From CAZTGZ01 sp964613385 (GTDB lineage: Bacteria; Bacteroidota; Bacteroidia; NS11-12g; UBA9320), in the NCBI GenBank assembly GCA_964613385.1, contig CAZTGZ010000012.1, positions 13,133 through 77,132 on the forward strand: a stretch of DNA of 64,000 nucleotides, given 5' to 3'. A program made the position numbers and the translations under genes. Below are positions 27,373 to 37,423 of this stretch, in pieces. The notes beneath the pieces are model-generated. The model made no database searches and was not told the DNA's origin. It saw only the letters and a program-made list of their open reading frames with translations. The first letter of the stretch is position 1. Each line of letters opens with the position of its first letter.

Positions 27373-28608
27373 TCAGGGCTTCACCAACTCAGTCAGACTG
27401 ATTTCAAGTCCTTTGCGACTGAGTCCGGTATTGCGTTGATTGAATTGATTTAATTTGAGCATGGCGCGCTCAATGACTTCCGTTACATCCTTTAAAATCG
27501 CAATGTCTTCTACCTTGCCATCTTTCTGCATCAGGTAACCAAATACCCGGGCCATCCCACAGTTGGCAACAAAATCCGGAATCACCGCAATATGTGCATC
27601 CGCATACATGCTAATTGGGCCCATGAATATTTCTTCGTCAGCAAAAGGCACATTGGCGCCACAACTGATCACCTCCATGCCGCCCTGAATCATACGATCA
27701 ACCTGATCTTTGGTGATTAACCTGGAACCAGCACCGGGAATGAATATTTCTGCTTTTAAATCCCAGATTCTCTCATTCACTTCTTCAAAACTCAACATTC
27801 CTTCTGCCTTCAATTGATTGCCATCCCGATCTAAAAACAACTGAGTGATTTCATCCACTGAAAAACCCGATTCGCGTATTAATCCGCCCTGTCGATCGAT
27901 GATTCCAATCACAGAAACCCCGTTTCTCGCTAAATACCAGGCCGCTGCCGCTGCCACATTTCCCCAGCCTTGAATGATGGCGCGCTTTCCATTTAACATA
28001 CCACCCCAAATGCTGTAGTAATGTCTCACTGCTTCCGCAACACCCCAACCGGTTATCATGTCGGCAATGGTATATTTTCGATCCACAGAAGGCGTGAATC
28101 TTACATCCGTAATGGGAAGTAAAACCCCTTCCTGAAGACGGCTAATTGCCCTTAGTTTTTCTTCAGGGTTATATCCATTGAAATGCCCATTAACCACTCC
28201 TTCCTGAGGGTGAAGCAAACCCAATTCTGCTGTATAAGGAATTACCTCATGTATTTCATCCACATTTAAATCTCCCCCGGTACCATAATAGTTCTTTAAT
28301 AGAGGAAGAACCGCTTTGTACCAACGCTTCAGAACACCCTTTTTACGAGGGTCTGCCGGATCGAAATTAATGCCCGATTTAGCACCTCCAATGGGAGGAC
28401 CACAGACAGAAAACTTTACTTCCATCGTTTTGGCCAAACTCTCTACTTCCCTCATATTCAGGCCTTTTCTCATCCTCGTCCCTCCACCTGCAGCCCCATT
28501 ACGAAGCGAATTAATCACCACCCATCCTTCCGCTTCCGTCTCCTCGTCTTTCCACTCAAATACAATTTCAGGTCTCTTTCCTTCAAACTTCTTTAACAGC
28601 TTTTCCAT
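27373..28608 (-). CDS. Glu/Leu/Phe/Val dehydrogenase
   Basis: A 411-residue NAD(P)-dependent amino-acid dehydrogenase that interconverts an amino acid (most often glutamate) and its 2-oxo acid plus ammonium. The dimerisation/substrate domain shows GGGTRMR and the catalytic Lys in GGAKSGI. The Rossmann domain shows QGWGNVA and a late PDFVANCGM. Substrate preference (Glu versus branched-chain) is not clear from these motifs. It starts 2 bases after the stop of the secreted protein gene and forms an operon with it and anmK. The tRNA-Pro gene lies 53 bases downstream in the same direction. Confidence 0.93.
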   Translation of the reverse strand: MEKLLKKFEGKRPEIVFEWKDEETEAEGWVVINSLRNGAAGGGTRMRKGLNMREVESLAKTMEVKFSVCGPPIGGAKSGINFDPADPRKKGVLKRWYKAVLPLLKNYYGTGGDLNVDEIHEVIPYTAELGLLHPQEGVVNGHFNGYNPEEKLRAISRLQEGVLLPITDVRFTPSVDRKYTIADMITGWGVAEAVRHYYSIWGGMLNGKRAIIQGWGNVAAAAAWYLARNGVSVIGIIDRQGGLIRESGFSVDEITQLFLDRDGNQLKAEGMLSFEEVNERIWDLKAEIFIPGAGSRLITKDQVDRMIQGGMEVISCGANVPFADEEIFMGPISMYADAHIAVIPDFVANCGMARVFGYLMQKDGKVEDIAILKDVTEVIERAMLKLNQFNQRNTGLSRKGLEISLTELVKP

Positions 28609-28610
28609 GC

Positions 28611-30278
28611 TTATTTAATCTCTACTTTTTGAAAATAATTGCGATGCTTATTCTGTGCATTGAGCACATAAAATCCAGCAGGATATCCGCTGAAATATAT
28701 CGACTTGTTGCTCACAACCAATTCATCCACCATTTTCAACTGCTCATTGAAAACCCCGATATGTTCACCATCCTCCAATACACTCGTCATCAAAAATCCC
28801 TTACGGTTAAAATCGGGATAAAAAAGAAACCTTTCCTGCAGGTTATTCATGTCGATAGGTCTGGCCGTTAAAAGATTAATCGGAACTTTAACAACCGGTT
28901 TAAAACAGCTGGTAATTACCTTAACCTCCAGATCTATGTGCGGATGTAGCCTGGCATTTAAACTATCTGTATTTTGAATATAAATGCTGCCATCTGATGG
29001 GTCTATGGTAAATGCATCTCCAATGTTTCCCCCAACAATATCATATTTCAATCGTTTTGAATTCTTTTTATCGACCTGTACCTGACCGACTTTCCTCCCC
29101 TTGGGTGTATTCTCCATTATCACCACGTCTGTTACCTTAACATTCGGGAATTGAAATGTGCTCACCTTCAAGGGTTCCACATCGTAGTAATCGTGCTTGG
29201 CTATCATGAGCAAGTCTTGTCCCCAAGGCGCAATAAACATTGGATTCCTGGCATTCTCCAGCTGATAAGGAATCAAGGTGTCCATAGCATATTGCCAGAT
29301 GGAGAATTCCTCACGGTCATCCGGCTTGCTGCAGAAATACAGCCCATCTTTGTTAACACAATAAGAAGAAAATCTGGAGCTCGTTTCCTGGTAATATTTA
29401 TCCTTGATCCGGGTTGGTTTCGACCCGGGTAACATGCTGTAAATCGCTTCACCATCACCATCCGGATTACTCAGAAAAAATACCTTATCATCCCCTTTCA
29501 AAGGAGCAAAGGCATCAACGCAGTGATAGTTCGGAACTATATTTCCATGATTACTCACTTTATCGAGAATGTTTACCGATTTCAATTCCGGATCTTGCTT
29601 ACGTTCTCCAAAACCAAAATACAGGCTGCCTTTAAATACAAAAGGTTCAAAATAGTTTCCTTTTCCGGCCGGTTCGTAGATCTGAATTTCCTCTTTGTCC
29701 AATAAATAAAAGCTGCCCAAATATGAGACCATTAGCTTTCCTTTCCAGTCTAACATACGGTCAACCCCTAAACCCTGTATGGTTTTATCGAAAGCCCTTA
29801 CTTTCTGCAATCTGCCTGATTCCAATTCATATACAAAAGCATCTTTACCCGGAAGAGAAGCATTTACATACAGCTTTCCGTCAACTACCGCATATTCATC
29901 TCCCAATATTGCTTCTTCATGAATTCTGCGCGCTTTTCCTTCTCCATCCCAATACCAGATTCCATGATTCAGACTATCATTCACTACACCAAACAAAACG
30001 CCTTGTTTATATGAAATGGCCTGATTGATAAAAACGGCATGATCCCCACAAGTGAAGGTATGAATGGTTTGTGTTCCCTCATCATTTAAAATATACAGCG
30101 AGGTGTTTCCATTTCGGTCGAATGCCTGAAAACAAATTTTTTCACCCTGAAATATTTTGCTTCCAAATGGAAATGCATTGCCCCTGGAATTGATATCTGC
30201 CACATTCTCTGTAACCTGTGCATGGGTTACGGAATGAAAGCAAAGTAACAGACCTAAAATTTTGAAAATCAATTTCAT
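28611..30278 (-). CDS. Secreted propeller-like protein, probable T9SS type A substrate
   Basis: A 555-residue exported protein with a signal peptide (MKLIFKIL..., cleavage after VTHAQ). The body has repeated short strand blocks (GIWYWDGEGK, LYVNASLPG, LYFGFGER) like beta-propeller display proteins, then a cadherin-like segment (FTIDPSDGSIYIQ). The last ~70 residues resemble a degenerate T9SS type A sorting domain (FYPDFNRKGF, VFNEQLKMVDEL, YPAGFYVLNAQ). The ATG at 30278 is chosen because it gives the signal peptide. The frame extends 78 bases upstream without one. The ATG overlaps the anmK stop (ATGA). Confidence 0.78.
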   Translation of the reverse strand: MKLIFKILGLLLCFHSVTHAQVTENVADINSRGNAFPFGSKIFQGEKICFQAFDRNGNTSLYILNDEGTQTIHTFTCGDHAVFINQAISYKQGVLFGVVNDSLNHGIWYWDGEGKARRIHEEAILGDEYAVVDGKLYVNASLPGKDAFVYELESGRLQKVRAFDKTIQGLGVDRMLDWKGKLMVSYLGSFYLLDKEEIQIYEPAGKGNYFEPFVFKGSLYFGFGERKQDPELKSVNILDKVSNHGNIVPNYHCVDAFAPLKGDDKVFFLSNPDGDGEAIYSMLPGSKPTRIKDKYYQETSSRFSSYCVNKDGLYFCSKPDDREEFSIWQYAMDTLIPYQLENARNPMFIAPWGQDLLMIAKHDYYDVEPLKVSTFQFPNVKVTDVVIMENTPKGRKVGQVQVDKKNSKRLKYDIVGGNIGDAFTIDPSDGSIYIQNTDSLNARLHPHIDLEVKVITSCFKPVVKVPINLLTARPIDMNNLQERFLFYPDFNRKGFLMTSVLEDGEHIGVFNEQLKMVDELVVSNKSIYFSGYPAGFYVLNAQNKHRNYFQKVEIK

Positions 30279-31357
30279 ATCGAAAGTAGTTTTGTAAAAT
30301 TCCCATGCAGCGCTCCACTCACACTGTTGCCCGTTGCTCCGGTTACCGAAGACCAAACATTTTCTTCACCTAACACACGTTTAAGGCCCAAATAAGCAAA
30401 AATTAATGCTTCCTTATAATTCACCAATTTGTTCTCCGGAACTACGAATTCCGCCTCGCTATGTGTTCGAATATGATCCATCAACACATGATTAAATGCA
30501 CCTCCACCGGTGACCAGAACTTTCTTATTTTCACTATCTGTAAACAGCGTTTCAATGGCTTTGCCAACCTGAGTTCCAACGTGGTCACAGAGGGTCTTCA
30601 TTTTATCTTCTTTGGTTGAAGTACTTTCTCTGACCAAGTGCCAAAAGTTTTGATTGATCCATTCTCGTCCCAGACTTTTTGGATAAGATTCAGCATAATA
30701 TCCAATTTCATTTAATCTGGAAAGCAATTGATAGTCTACATATCCTTTTTCTGCGATGGCCCCGTCACGGTCATATTCCTGATCAAATTCGCGCGCAATC
30801 CGATTCAGTACAATATTACATGGACAAATGTCAAAGGCATTGCCGGAAGCTGAGATATTCGCGAATCCACCGAGGTTTAAACAAGCATCAAATTCACCGA
30901 ATAGCTCCTGATCACCCACAGGCACTAATGGCGCACCCTGACCGCCCAGTACAACATCCACTGCTCTAAAATCATTAACCACAGGTATTTGCGTGATGGC
31001 GTATATGGCTGCTCCGCTTCCAATCTGCGTTGTGAGATTCTGTTCAGGCTGATGGAAAATAGTATATCCGTGCGACGCAATTAAATCAACTTTCAATTGA
31101 TGTTTATCGATAAATGAACGGATCAAAAGTCCGAGATACTCACCATAGTATCTGTCAGTTTTGTGGAAAATCAATGCAGTCTGATTTCTCAGCTTTGAAA
31201 GTCTTAGCCTCCAGGTTTCGCTATATGGAAACGTTTCTGCCTGCAATATTTCAAAGGTTCTCTTTCCCGAATCATCAATATTTATCCGACAATAGGCCAG
31301 GTCAGTGCCATCCATGGATGTACCCGACATAACCCCAACTATATGGTAACTTTTCAT
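30275..31357 (-). CDS. anmK: Anhydro-N-acetylmuramic acid kinase
   Basis: A 360-residue AnmK of the actin-like ATPase superfamily. It phosphorylates and opens 1,6-anhydro-MurNAc from peptidoglycan turnover to MurNAc-6-P. The diagnostic MSGTSMDG phosphate loop is at the N-terminus, followed by SHGYTIFHQP, the DFRAVDVVLGGQGAPLVP segment and the VTGGGAFN adenosine loop. I use the ATG giving MKSYHIVG, because the frame's first ATG-like start lies inside the promoter region. It heads a three-gene operon (anmK, secreted protein, dehydrogenase) with four-base overlap and tight spacing. Confidence 0.95.
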   Translation of the reverse strand: MKSYHIVGVMSGTSMDGTDLAYCRINIDDSGKRTFEILQAETFPYSETWRLRLSKLRNQTALIFHKTDRYYGEYLGLLIRSFIDKHQLKVDLIASHGYTIFHQPEQNLTTQIGSGAAIYAITQIPVVNDFRAVDVVLGGQGAPLVPVGDQELFGEFDACLNLGGFANISASGNAFDICPCNIVLNRIAREFDQEYDRDGAIAEKGYVDYQLLSRLNEIGYYAESYPKSLGREWINQNFWHLVRESTSTKEDKMKTLCDHVGTQVGKAIETLFTDSENKKVLVTGGGAFNHVLMDHIRTHSEAEFVVPENKLVNYKEALIFAYLGLKRVLGEENVWSSVTGATGNSVSGALHGNFTKLLSI

Positions 31358-31393
31358 TCTTGAATTAATTTGGTAACTGCTGAATGCAAACGG

Positions 31394-31401
31394 CAAATTT
31401 A
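31394..31401 (-). promoter_or_regulatory. -7 box upstream of anmK
   Basis: The minus strand reads TAAATTTG, a perfect TAnnTTTG, followed by CCGTTTGC. It ends 36 bases before the ATG at 31357. No clear -33 box is seen. Confidence 0.45.
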
Positions 31402-31513
31402 AGGTTTATACCTCCCCTGAATCAGGGTAAATGGGAAAACTTTCAACAATTATACTGGTAAAATCCGGTCAATAATTTGAAATCTCTTTCTTACAATGCA
31501 CTTTTGAACTTTC

Positions 31514-32617
31514 ATGGGATTACCATCAGTCATGCATGTATCTACTCCCTTAAGCTGGAGAGGAGGTGAACAACAAATTCTGTATTTAATGCAGGGCCTT
31601 GAAAATTCCAACCAATGGCTTTTCTGTCCCGAAAATTCCGCACTATCCACAAGAGCCCGGGAAATCAACGGATTAAACATTGTACTTTTCAAGAAACGCG
31701 GCGGAACAGACCTGAGAGCCGGTTATAAATTGGCACAAAGCATCCGAAAACATCAACCTGACATCTTGCATGCACATGATGCTCAGGCACATACGCTATG
31801 TGTTCTGGCACATCTCATGGGCATAAGCACCCCAATTGTATTGCACAGAAGGGTCGACTTTCAGATACGTGGGAACTTCTTCACACGATTTAAGTACAAT
31901 CACCCCGGAATCAAGAAAATCATCTGTGTTTCTGACGCAATCCGGCATATTGTTCTACAGTCGATCCCACAGCCTGAAAAAGTCGTTACCATACATTCTT
32001 GCGCAAAACCCATAAGCACCCCGAAGGAAATAGCCCGTAAAAAAATACTGGAACTTTGCGGGTTGAATGACCAGGGTTTGTTGATTGGGAATATTTCCGC
32101 ATTGGCTGACCATAAAGATTTAATGACTTTTATCCATACGGCTGCTCAATTACATGCAAAAGAGCCAAATCTGAGATTCATCATTCTGGGAGAAGGTGAA
32201 GAAAGAGCCAAACTGGAAAATGCTGTCAAAAACTATCGGTTGGAACATGTTTTTTGTATGCCGGGTTATATGGCTGATGCGAGGAATTTGATGCCTGCAT
32301 TGGATATTTTTCTGTTCACTTCCAAAACTGAAGGTCTCGGAACCACTGTGTTGGATGCCATGCTGGCCGGGGTTCCTGTTGTTGCCACCAGGGCAGGTGG
32401 TGTACCTGAAATGGTCATCCATCGAAAAACCGGATTACTCTGTGAGGTGGGCGATGCCCGGGCCTTGGCCAATAGCGTGCAGGAAATGATAAATGATTCA
32501 GAATTGCGAAAAAATCTGATAGACCGGGCTTTTGAAATGGCTACAGATTTCAGCCAGGATGCCATGACAAAAAAGACCCTGGCTGTTTATAAAGAGGTAT
32601 TGACAGAAAGCCCTTAA
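31514..32617 (+). CDS. GT4-family glycosyltransferase
   Basis: A 367-residue GT-B fold transferase. The N-terminal acceptor domain opens with LSWRGGEQQ, and the donor domain shows the E-x7-E element SKTEGLGTTVLDAM and the AGGVPEMV loop typical of family 4. No signal peptide or membrane helix is visible, so it is cytoplasmic. The acceptor is unknown, and no polysaccharide cluster surrounds it. It is followed after 15 bases by the threonine dehydrogenase gene. Confidence 0.9.
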   Translation: MGLPSVMHVSTPLSWRGGEQQILYLMQGLENSNQWLFCPENSALSTRAREINGLNIVLFKKRGGTDLRAGYKLAQSIRKHQPDILHAHDAQAHTLCVLAHLMGISTPIVLHRRVDFQIRGNFFTRFKYNHPGIKKIICVSDAIRHIVLQSIPQPEKVVTIHSCAKPISTPKEIARKKILELCGLNDQGLLIGNISALADHKDLMTFIHTAAQLHAKEPNLRFIILGEGEERAKLENAVKNYRLEHVFCMPGYMADARNLMPALDIFLFTSKTEGLGTTVLDAMLAGVPVVATRAGGVPEMVIHRKTGLLCEVGDARALANSVQEMINDSELRKNLIDRAFEMATDFSQDAMTKKTLAVYKEVLTESP

Positions 32618-32632
32618 ATTCGAACCCTAAAT

Positions 32633-33589
32633 ATGGCTGAAAATATTCTCGTTTTGGGTGCCTGCGGACAAGTAGGTACCGATTTAATAGACGCGCTCAG
32701 GGGATTATATCCTACTTCTTCCGTAATAGCCAGTGACATCCGCAAACCGGATGATGCATTCTGGGATGTCTCTCCATTTGAACTGGTTGATGTATTGGAC
32801 AAACGACGATTAAGCGAAATATTTCAAACATATAAGCCTGTTCAGGTTTATCATTTGGCCGCATTACTTTCAGCAACCGCCGAGAAAAATCCGAAGTTTG
32901 GCTGGGAATTGAATATGGATGGGCTTTTCAATGTATTCGATGCCTGCTTGGAATATGGGGTGAAGCGGGTTTTCTGGCCGAGTTCCATAGCCGTTTTCGG
33001 CCCGAATACGCCCAGGGTTCAAACACCTCAATACTGCGTGATGGACCCAAATACCATTTATGGTATATCGAAACAAGCCGGTGAAAGATACTGTGAATAT
33101 TATTTCCAAAAGCGCGGGCTCGATGTCCGGTCCATTCGATATCCAGGCTTAATCGGTTATAAGGCATTGCCCGGAGGTGGCACCACCGATTATGCGGTCG
33201 AAATATTTCACAAAGCACTGAGCGATGGCCATTATACTTCCTTTTTAAAAGCAGGCACTTTTTTACCCATGATGTATATGACGGATGCCATCAAGGCAAC
33301 GTTGGATATCACACATGCTCCATCGGACAAAATCCTGAACCGTTCGTCCTACAATATTTCAGGTTTTAGTTTTGATCCGGAGATTCTGGCAGCTGCCATT
33401 CGCAATCATATCCCGGGGTTTACCCTCGACTACCGCGATGATCCAAGACAGGCCATAGCAGACAGCTGGCCTCAGAGTATTGACGACAGCCATGCACGCC
33501 GCGATTGGCAATGGAAACCAGATTACGACCTAAACGACATGTCTGCCGACATGATTAAACAACTACAGTTGGTCAGAAATTCGAAGTAA
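32633..33589 (+). CDS. SDR-type L-threonine 3-dehydrogenase
   Basis: A 318-residue extended short-chain dehydrogenase. The Rossmann motif is GACGQVG, the active-site YxxxK is in YGISKQ, and the WPSSIAVFGP and PGGGTTDYA segments match the epimerase-like threonine 3-dehydrogenases known from Flavobacterium and relatives. The enzyme converts threonine to 2-amino-3-ketobutyrate with NAD. The usual partner kbl is not adjacent. The 3' end overlaps the convergent barrel gene by 17 bases. Confidence 0.88.
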   Translation: MAENILVLGACGQVGTDLIDALRGLYPTSSVIASDIRKPDDAFWDVSPFELVDVLDKRRLSEIFQTYKPVQVYHLAALLSATAEKNPKFGWELNMDGLFNVFDACLEYGVKRVFWPSSIAVFGPNTPRVQTPQYCVMDPNTIYGISKQAGERYCEYYFQKRGLDVRSIRYPGLIGYKALPGGGTTDYAVEIFHKALSDGHYTSFLKAGTFLPMMYMTDAIKATLDITHAPSDKILNRSSYNISGFSFDPEILAAAIRNHIPGFTLDYRDDPRQAIADSWPQSIDDSHARRDWQWKPDYDLNDMSADMIKQLQLVRNSK

Positions 33590-35210
33590 CCGTAAATCTG
33601 ACTCCACTAAAAGCCGGCTCCAATCTGCATATACCGCCGGTACAATTCACACCTTGAACCTGTTTAATGTAAGACAGTGTAAATGACGTCGTATGAATGT
33701 TATACTTCGCAAAAAAGGTGTAATAATGAAGAATTTCGTCACTGATGGGAGAACCGGCATGTCTTTTTGGATCAACGTTTACCATGTCTGAAACTGCGAA
33801 AGAGTAGTGCGGTGAAAAATTCATTTCGACTATGGCATTCACAAAGCTGCCCAAATCCTGTGCAGTAATTAAATACTGCGCTTCTGCCCTCAGGGAGTTT
33901 CTCTTACTCATTTTCCAGTTTGTTTCTATAAATGGAGTCAAAGTCTGTACGTGGTGATAGGATGAATCCTTTTGTTCATAAACCTGCTGATTATAAAAAA
34001 TCTTACTCAATCCTGCCTTGTAGTTGAACACTTTGTTCAATTTATGGTCGAATTGTACAAACATCTCCTCAAACAGCTGATCTCCATTTAATTTCCGCAC
34101 ATTGCTATAGTTCAGCTCTACATTCATCGATTTGTTGATGGAATAAATGATTTCTCCCTGAAATCCATTCTCGCCATAATCCTGTGCCGGTGCGTTATAT
34201 CTGGCCAATAAGCGATAAGTGCTTTGTCGTGTCAAAGATGGCTGATAGCTAATTAAACCACTGAGCAACAATTCATTAGGTGAGATTTTATATTGAAATT
34301 TGTCGATATGGCGATATTGGAAATTGACCCCAATGCCACCTTTCTTATGCTTACCAAGTTTTGATTTAGAATAGTTCATCCCGGCATACCAAATTTTACC
34401 CGGGGCGAGTTCTAAATTTCCATCTGCATTTCTGAAGGCCTCCTCTGTCTTGTAAACATACTCTCCGTATAGCCCGAAATTTCCAATATTCACACTGCTG
34501 TAACCATTATATACGTAAGCGTTATATTTCGGATTAAATCTCTGAGACAAATCCATACCATTAATCTCTGTCGCAATAAAAGACATGGTATTTTTATCCA
34601 AAGTCCGTTTCACGGCAGATGCGCCTAACGTCAAATTCAATTTGCCTTCAAATAAACTGAAGTTCTTCTCACTATTTGCGCCCTGAATGATTTCAGGAAA
34701 GGTTTTAAAACGATTTTCCAGACTGCCTTTCATTCTGCCCGTGAATCCTTTGATAAAGAAATTATCGTTGATCCGATACAAAGCATGAACCCCTTCCATG
34801 GCATAATCAATCCCAATCAGGCGATCTTCATATGCCCTGAAGGCCAATCCGCTTCCAAACTGATCATAAAACGAACCAATGGTTACCTCAAGGTTCTCAA
34901 TGCTCTTCTTTAACTGCCAAAATCCAATCCCATGTCCGGTAAAGGACCCGGTTGGATTCAGAAGATTAGAATTATTAAACAGATCATGTCGGAGGGCAAG
35001 TGAATATCCCTTTACCTGATAATTCAGGTACATCCATGATTCAGCAGATGAAAGCTGACTGAAATACTGCGGACTTTCGTTGGCACCGCGCTTGTCGTCG
35101 CGTTGGAAGAAATTCACTGAACTCTGCCAATTGCCGGACAGTACTCCCAATTCCTGGGCCAATGTTGTCAAAGGCAGAAAGAAAAAGCTAAAAATTAAAA
35201 GGTTTCTCAT
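33573..35210 (-). CDS. Outer-membrane beta-barrel protein (DUF6029-like)
   Basis: A 545-residue exported protein with a signal peptide (MRNLLIFS..., cleavage after LTTLAQ), regular amphipathic strands and a C-terminal strand ending in VTSNF (terminal Phe). The pattern fits a large barrel, and the YDQFGSGLAFRAYEDR and GxNYSKSKLG segments resemble DUF6029 proteins of Bacteroidota. Cargo unknown. The ATG at 35210 is chosen for the signal peptide. The frame extends 27 codons further upstream. It diverges from pyrF. Confidence 0.82.
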   Translation of the reverse strand: MRNLLIFSFFFLPLTTLAQELGVLSGNWQSSVNFFQRDDKRGANESPQYFSQLSSAESWMYLNYQVKGYSLALRHDLFNNSNLLNPTGSFTGHGIGFWQLKKSIENLEVTIGSFYDQFGSGLAFRAYEDRLIGIDYAMEGVHALYRINDNFFIKGFTGRMKGSLENRFKTFPEIIQGANSEKNFSLFEGKLNLTLGASAVKRTLDKNTMSFIATEINGMDLSQRFNPKYNAYVYNGYSSVNIGNFGLYGEYVYKTEEAFRNADGNLELAPGKIWYAGMNYSKSKLGKHKKGGIGVNFQYRHIDKFQYKISPNELLLSGLISYQPSLTRQSTYRLLARYNAPAQDYGENGFQGEIIYSINKSMNVELNYSNVRKLNGDQLFEEMFVQFDHKLNKVFNYKAGLSKIFYNQQVYEQKDSSYHHVQTLTPFIETNWKMSKRNSLRAEAQYLITAQDLGSFVNAIVEMNFSPHYSFAVSDMVNVDPKRHAGSPISDEILHYYTFFAKYNIHTTSFTLSYIKQVQGVNCTGGICRLEPAFSGVRFTVTSNF

Positions 35211-35294
35211 TTCGTCGATAAAGGAGGTAAAATTATAAAAGTATTCAGGATAGGTATCACATAATTCACCTTTTTTTGCATACAAATTCATATT

Positions 35295-36107
35295 TTGAAC
35301 CTACAAGAACTCAGCAAATCCATTCAGATAAGACAATCCTTTCTTTGTGTTGGACTGGATCCGGAACTACAAAAGTTACCGTTGCATCTGCCCCGGAACA
35401 TGGAAGGTCTTCTGACCTTTAATCGGGCCATTATAGAAGCTACCGCTCCATATTGTTGTGCATACAAGCTCAACACAGCTTTCTTCGAGCAATATGGCGC
35501 AGAAGGTTGGCAAGTTTTGAAGTCGACCCTGGAGGCAATACCCAAAGGTCATTTCACGATAGCTGATGCCAAACGGGGCGACATTGGAAATACCTCAACC
35601 ATGTACGCACGTGCATTTTTTGAAGAAATGGACTTTGACGCGATTACCGTGGCTCCTTATATGGGCGAAGACAGTATCCGTCCATTTCTGGAATTCAAAA
35701 ATAAAACGGTGATTGTCTTAGGACTAACCTCCAATCCGGGAAGCGCAGATTTCCAAATGATTAAGAGCGAAAGCGGGAAATATCTGTTTGAACATGTAGT
35801 GGAAAAAATTGTCCAATGGGCCGGACCGGAACAACTGATGATAGTGGCCGGAGCAACCCGGGGTCAATGGCTTGAACGTGTGAGAAATCTCGCACCAAAC
35901 TATTTTCTTCTGGTACCCGGAGTTGGCGCACAAGGAGGCGACCTGAATCAGGTTTATCAATATGCAGGCATTCCTGAAATTACCGGATTGCTCGTAAATG
36001 CCTCCCGAAATATAATTTATGCAAGTAGTGATATAAATTTTGCCGAAGCTGCCATGCGTGAAGCACAAACTCTTCAACATCAAATGAAACTGCTGATGCA
36101 AACCTGA
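35295..36107 (+). CDS. pyrF: Orotidine 5'-phosphate decarboxylase
   Basis: A 270-residue type 2 (long) PyrF that converts OMP to UMP, the last step of pyrimidine synthesis. The LCVGLDPE start, the catalytic DAKRGDIGNT and the VPGVGAQGG phosphate loop are all present. The start is a TTG. The N-terminus it gives (MNLQELSKSI before SFLCVGLDP) has the normal family spacing, and no in-frame ATG lies near. It diverges from the DUF6029-like gene, and the DUF2851 gene follows after 32 bases. Confidence 0.95.
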   Translation: MNLQELSKSIQIRQSFLCVGLDPELQKLPLHLPRNMEGLLTFNRAIIEATAPYCCAYKLNTAFFEQYGAEGWQVLKSTLEAIPKGHFTIADAKRGDIGNTSTMYARAFFEEMDFDAITVAPYMGEDSIRPFLEFKNKTVIVLGLTSNPGSADFQMIKSESGKYLFEHVVEKIVQWAGPEQLMIVAGATRGQWLERVRNLAPNYFLLVPGVGAQGGDLNQVYQYAGIPEITGLLVNASRNIIYASSDINFAEAAMREAQTLQHQMKLLMQT

Positions 36108-36139
36108 TCATCCAAATTTTCCCTTAACCCACCCCCACC

Positions 36140-37423
36140 ATGCAAGAAGATCTCCTCCAGTTTATTTGGAAAAATTCCCTATTCAACAAATTTGAGCTCC
36201 GGACAGTTACCGGCGAAGGCATCAAAATCATTCATCCCGGATTTCAGAATTTTGATTCAGGACCCGATTTTTTTCAGGCCCGAATTCAAATTGCCGATAC
36301 CTTATGGATCGGGAATGTAGAAATACATCTGGATGAAAAAATGTGGTATCAGCACCGCCATCATACAGACCCGGCATATAACAATGTTGTGCTTCATGTT
36401 TGTTTATATGCCAATGGACAAACATTCACCGCTGCCGGCAACCAGGTTCCTGTGCTGGAACTGGACGCGAGAATTGAACCTTCATTGCTGCTGAAATATG
36501 AAAACATGCTGCACCTCGAGGGACCGATTCCCTGTGCTCATGTGCTGCGTAATTTGGGTCAATTACACTGGCTGCATGCCTTAGACCGGGTTTTTACCCT
36601 TAGATTGGAAAGCAGATATCGAGACATAACCGAACTTTTGCATGCTTGTCAGAACGATTGGGAACAAACCTGTTATTCCATTATCTGTGCTTCTATTGGA
36701 CATAGAATCAACAAGGAACCCATGAAACAACTCGCGCGTATTTTACCTTATCGAATATTGAGAAAACATCAGGGAAACCGAATGGAACTTGAAGCCTTGT
36801 TATTCGGGACGGCAGGTCTTTTACACAGCTCCTTTAAAGATGGATATCCCAAATTACTGCTGAGAGAGTTTGAATATCTTCAGAAAAAATACAGGCTGAT
36901 TTCCCTGGATGCGGGTTTGTGGAAATGGATGCGCATGCGCCCTTTCTCGTTTCCTACCCTCCGAATAGCTCAATTGGCTGCCTGGCTCGATCAACCCGAT
37001 GGACTTCTTCGTTCATTGTTGGAAAGGAGTCCGGAAGAGAATAAAGCATTTGGCTTGCAATTGGAAGTCTCCGAGTATTGGAGAAACCACTACCGGTTTG
37101 ATTCGGAAAGTTCCGTTCGCCCGGGAAATTTAGCGGAAGAAGCCTTTATCAACCTATCTATTAATGCTTTGATTCCCATCATATTCGCATATGCCACCCA
37201 AAAGGGTGATGCCATTTTACTCGAAAAAGCCATGACCTGGATAGAAAATTTACCTTCAGAAAACAATAAAATAACACGATTTTTTGAAATTTGTGGTAGA
37301 AAGGCTGATAATGCCATGCATTCACAGTCCATGATTCACGTTTATAACCACTATTGTGTTCATAAACGTTGTATTCACTGTCCTGTGGGTCAGAGCATTC
37401 TTTCTCAAAATAATAACACATGA
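36140..37423 (+). CDS. DUF2851 family protein
   Basis: A 427-residue protein of the Bacteroidota-specific DUF2851 family. Recognisable are the MQEDLLQFIWKN start, the GxNFDSGPDFFQARI-type segment (HPGFQNFDSGPDF), the WIGNVEIHL strand and the RMELEALLFGTAGLL segment. Function is unknown. Members lack an obvious signal peptide. It overlaps the PspC gene by the ATGA quartet. Confidence 0.92.
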   Translation: MQEDLLQFIWKNSLFNKFELRTVTGEGIKIIHPGFQNFDSGPDFFQARIQIADTLWIGNVEIHLDEKMWYQHRHHTDPAYNNVVLHVCLYANGQTFTAAGNQVPVLELDARIEPSLLLKYENMLHLEGPIPCAHVLRNLGQLHWLHALDRVFTLRLESRYRDITELLHACQNDWEQTCYSIICASIGHRINKEPMKQLARILPYRILRKHQGNRMELEALLFGTAGLLHSSFKDGYPKLLLREFEYLQKKYRLISLDAGLWKWMRMRPFSFPTLRIAQLAAWLDQPDGLLRSLLERSPEENKAFGLQLEVSEYWRNHYRFDSESSVRPGNLAEEAFINLSINALIPIIFAYATQKGDAILLEKAMTWIENLPSENNKITRFFEICGRKADNAMHSQSMIHVYNHYCVHKRCIHCPVGQSILSQNNNT

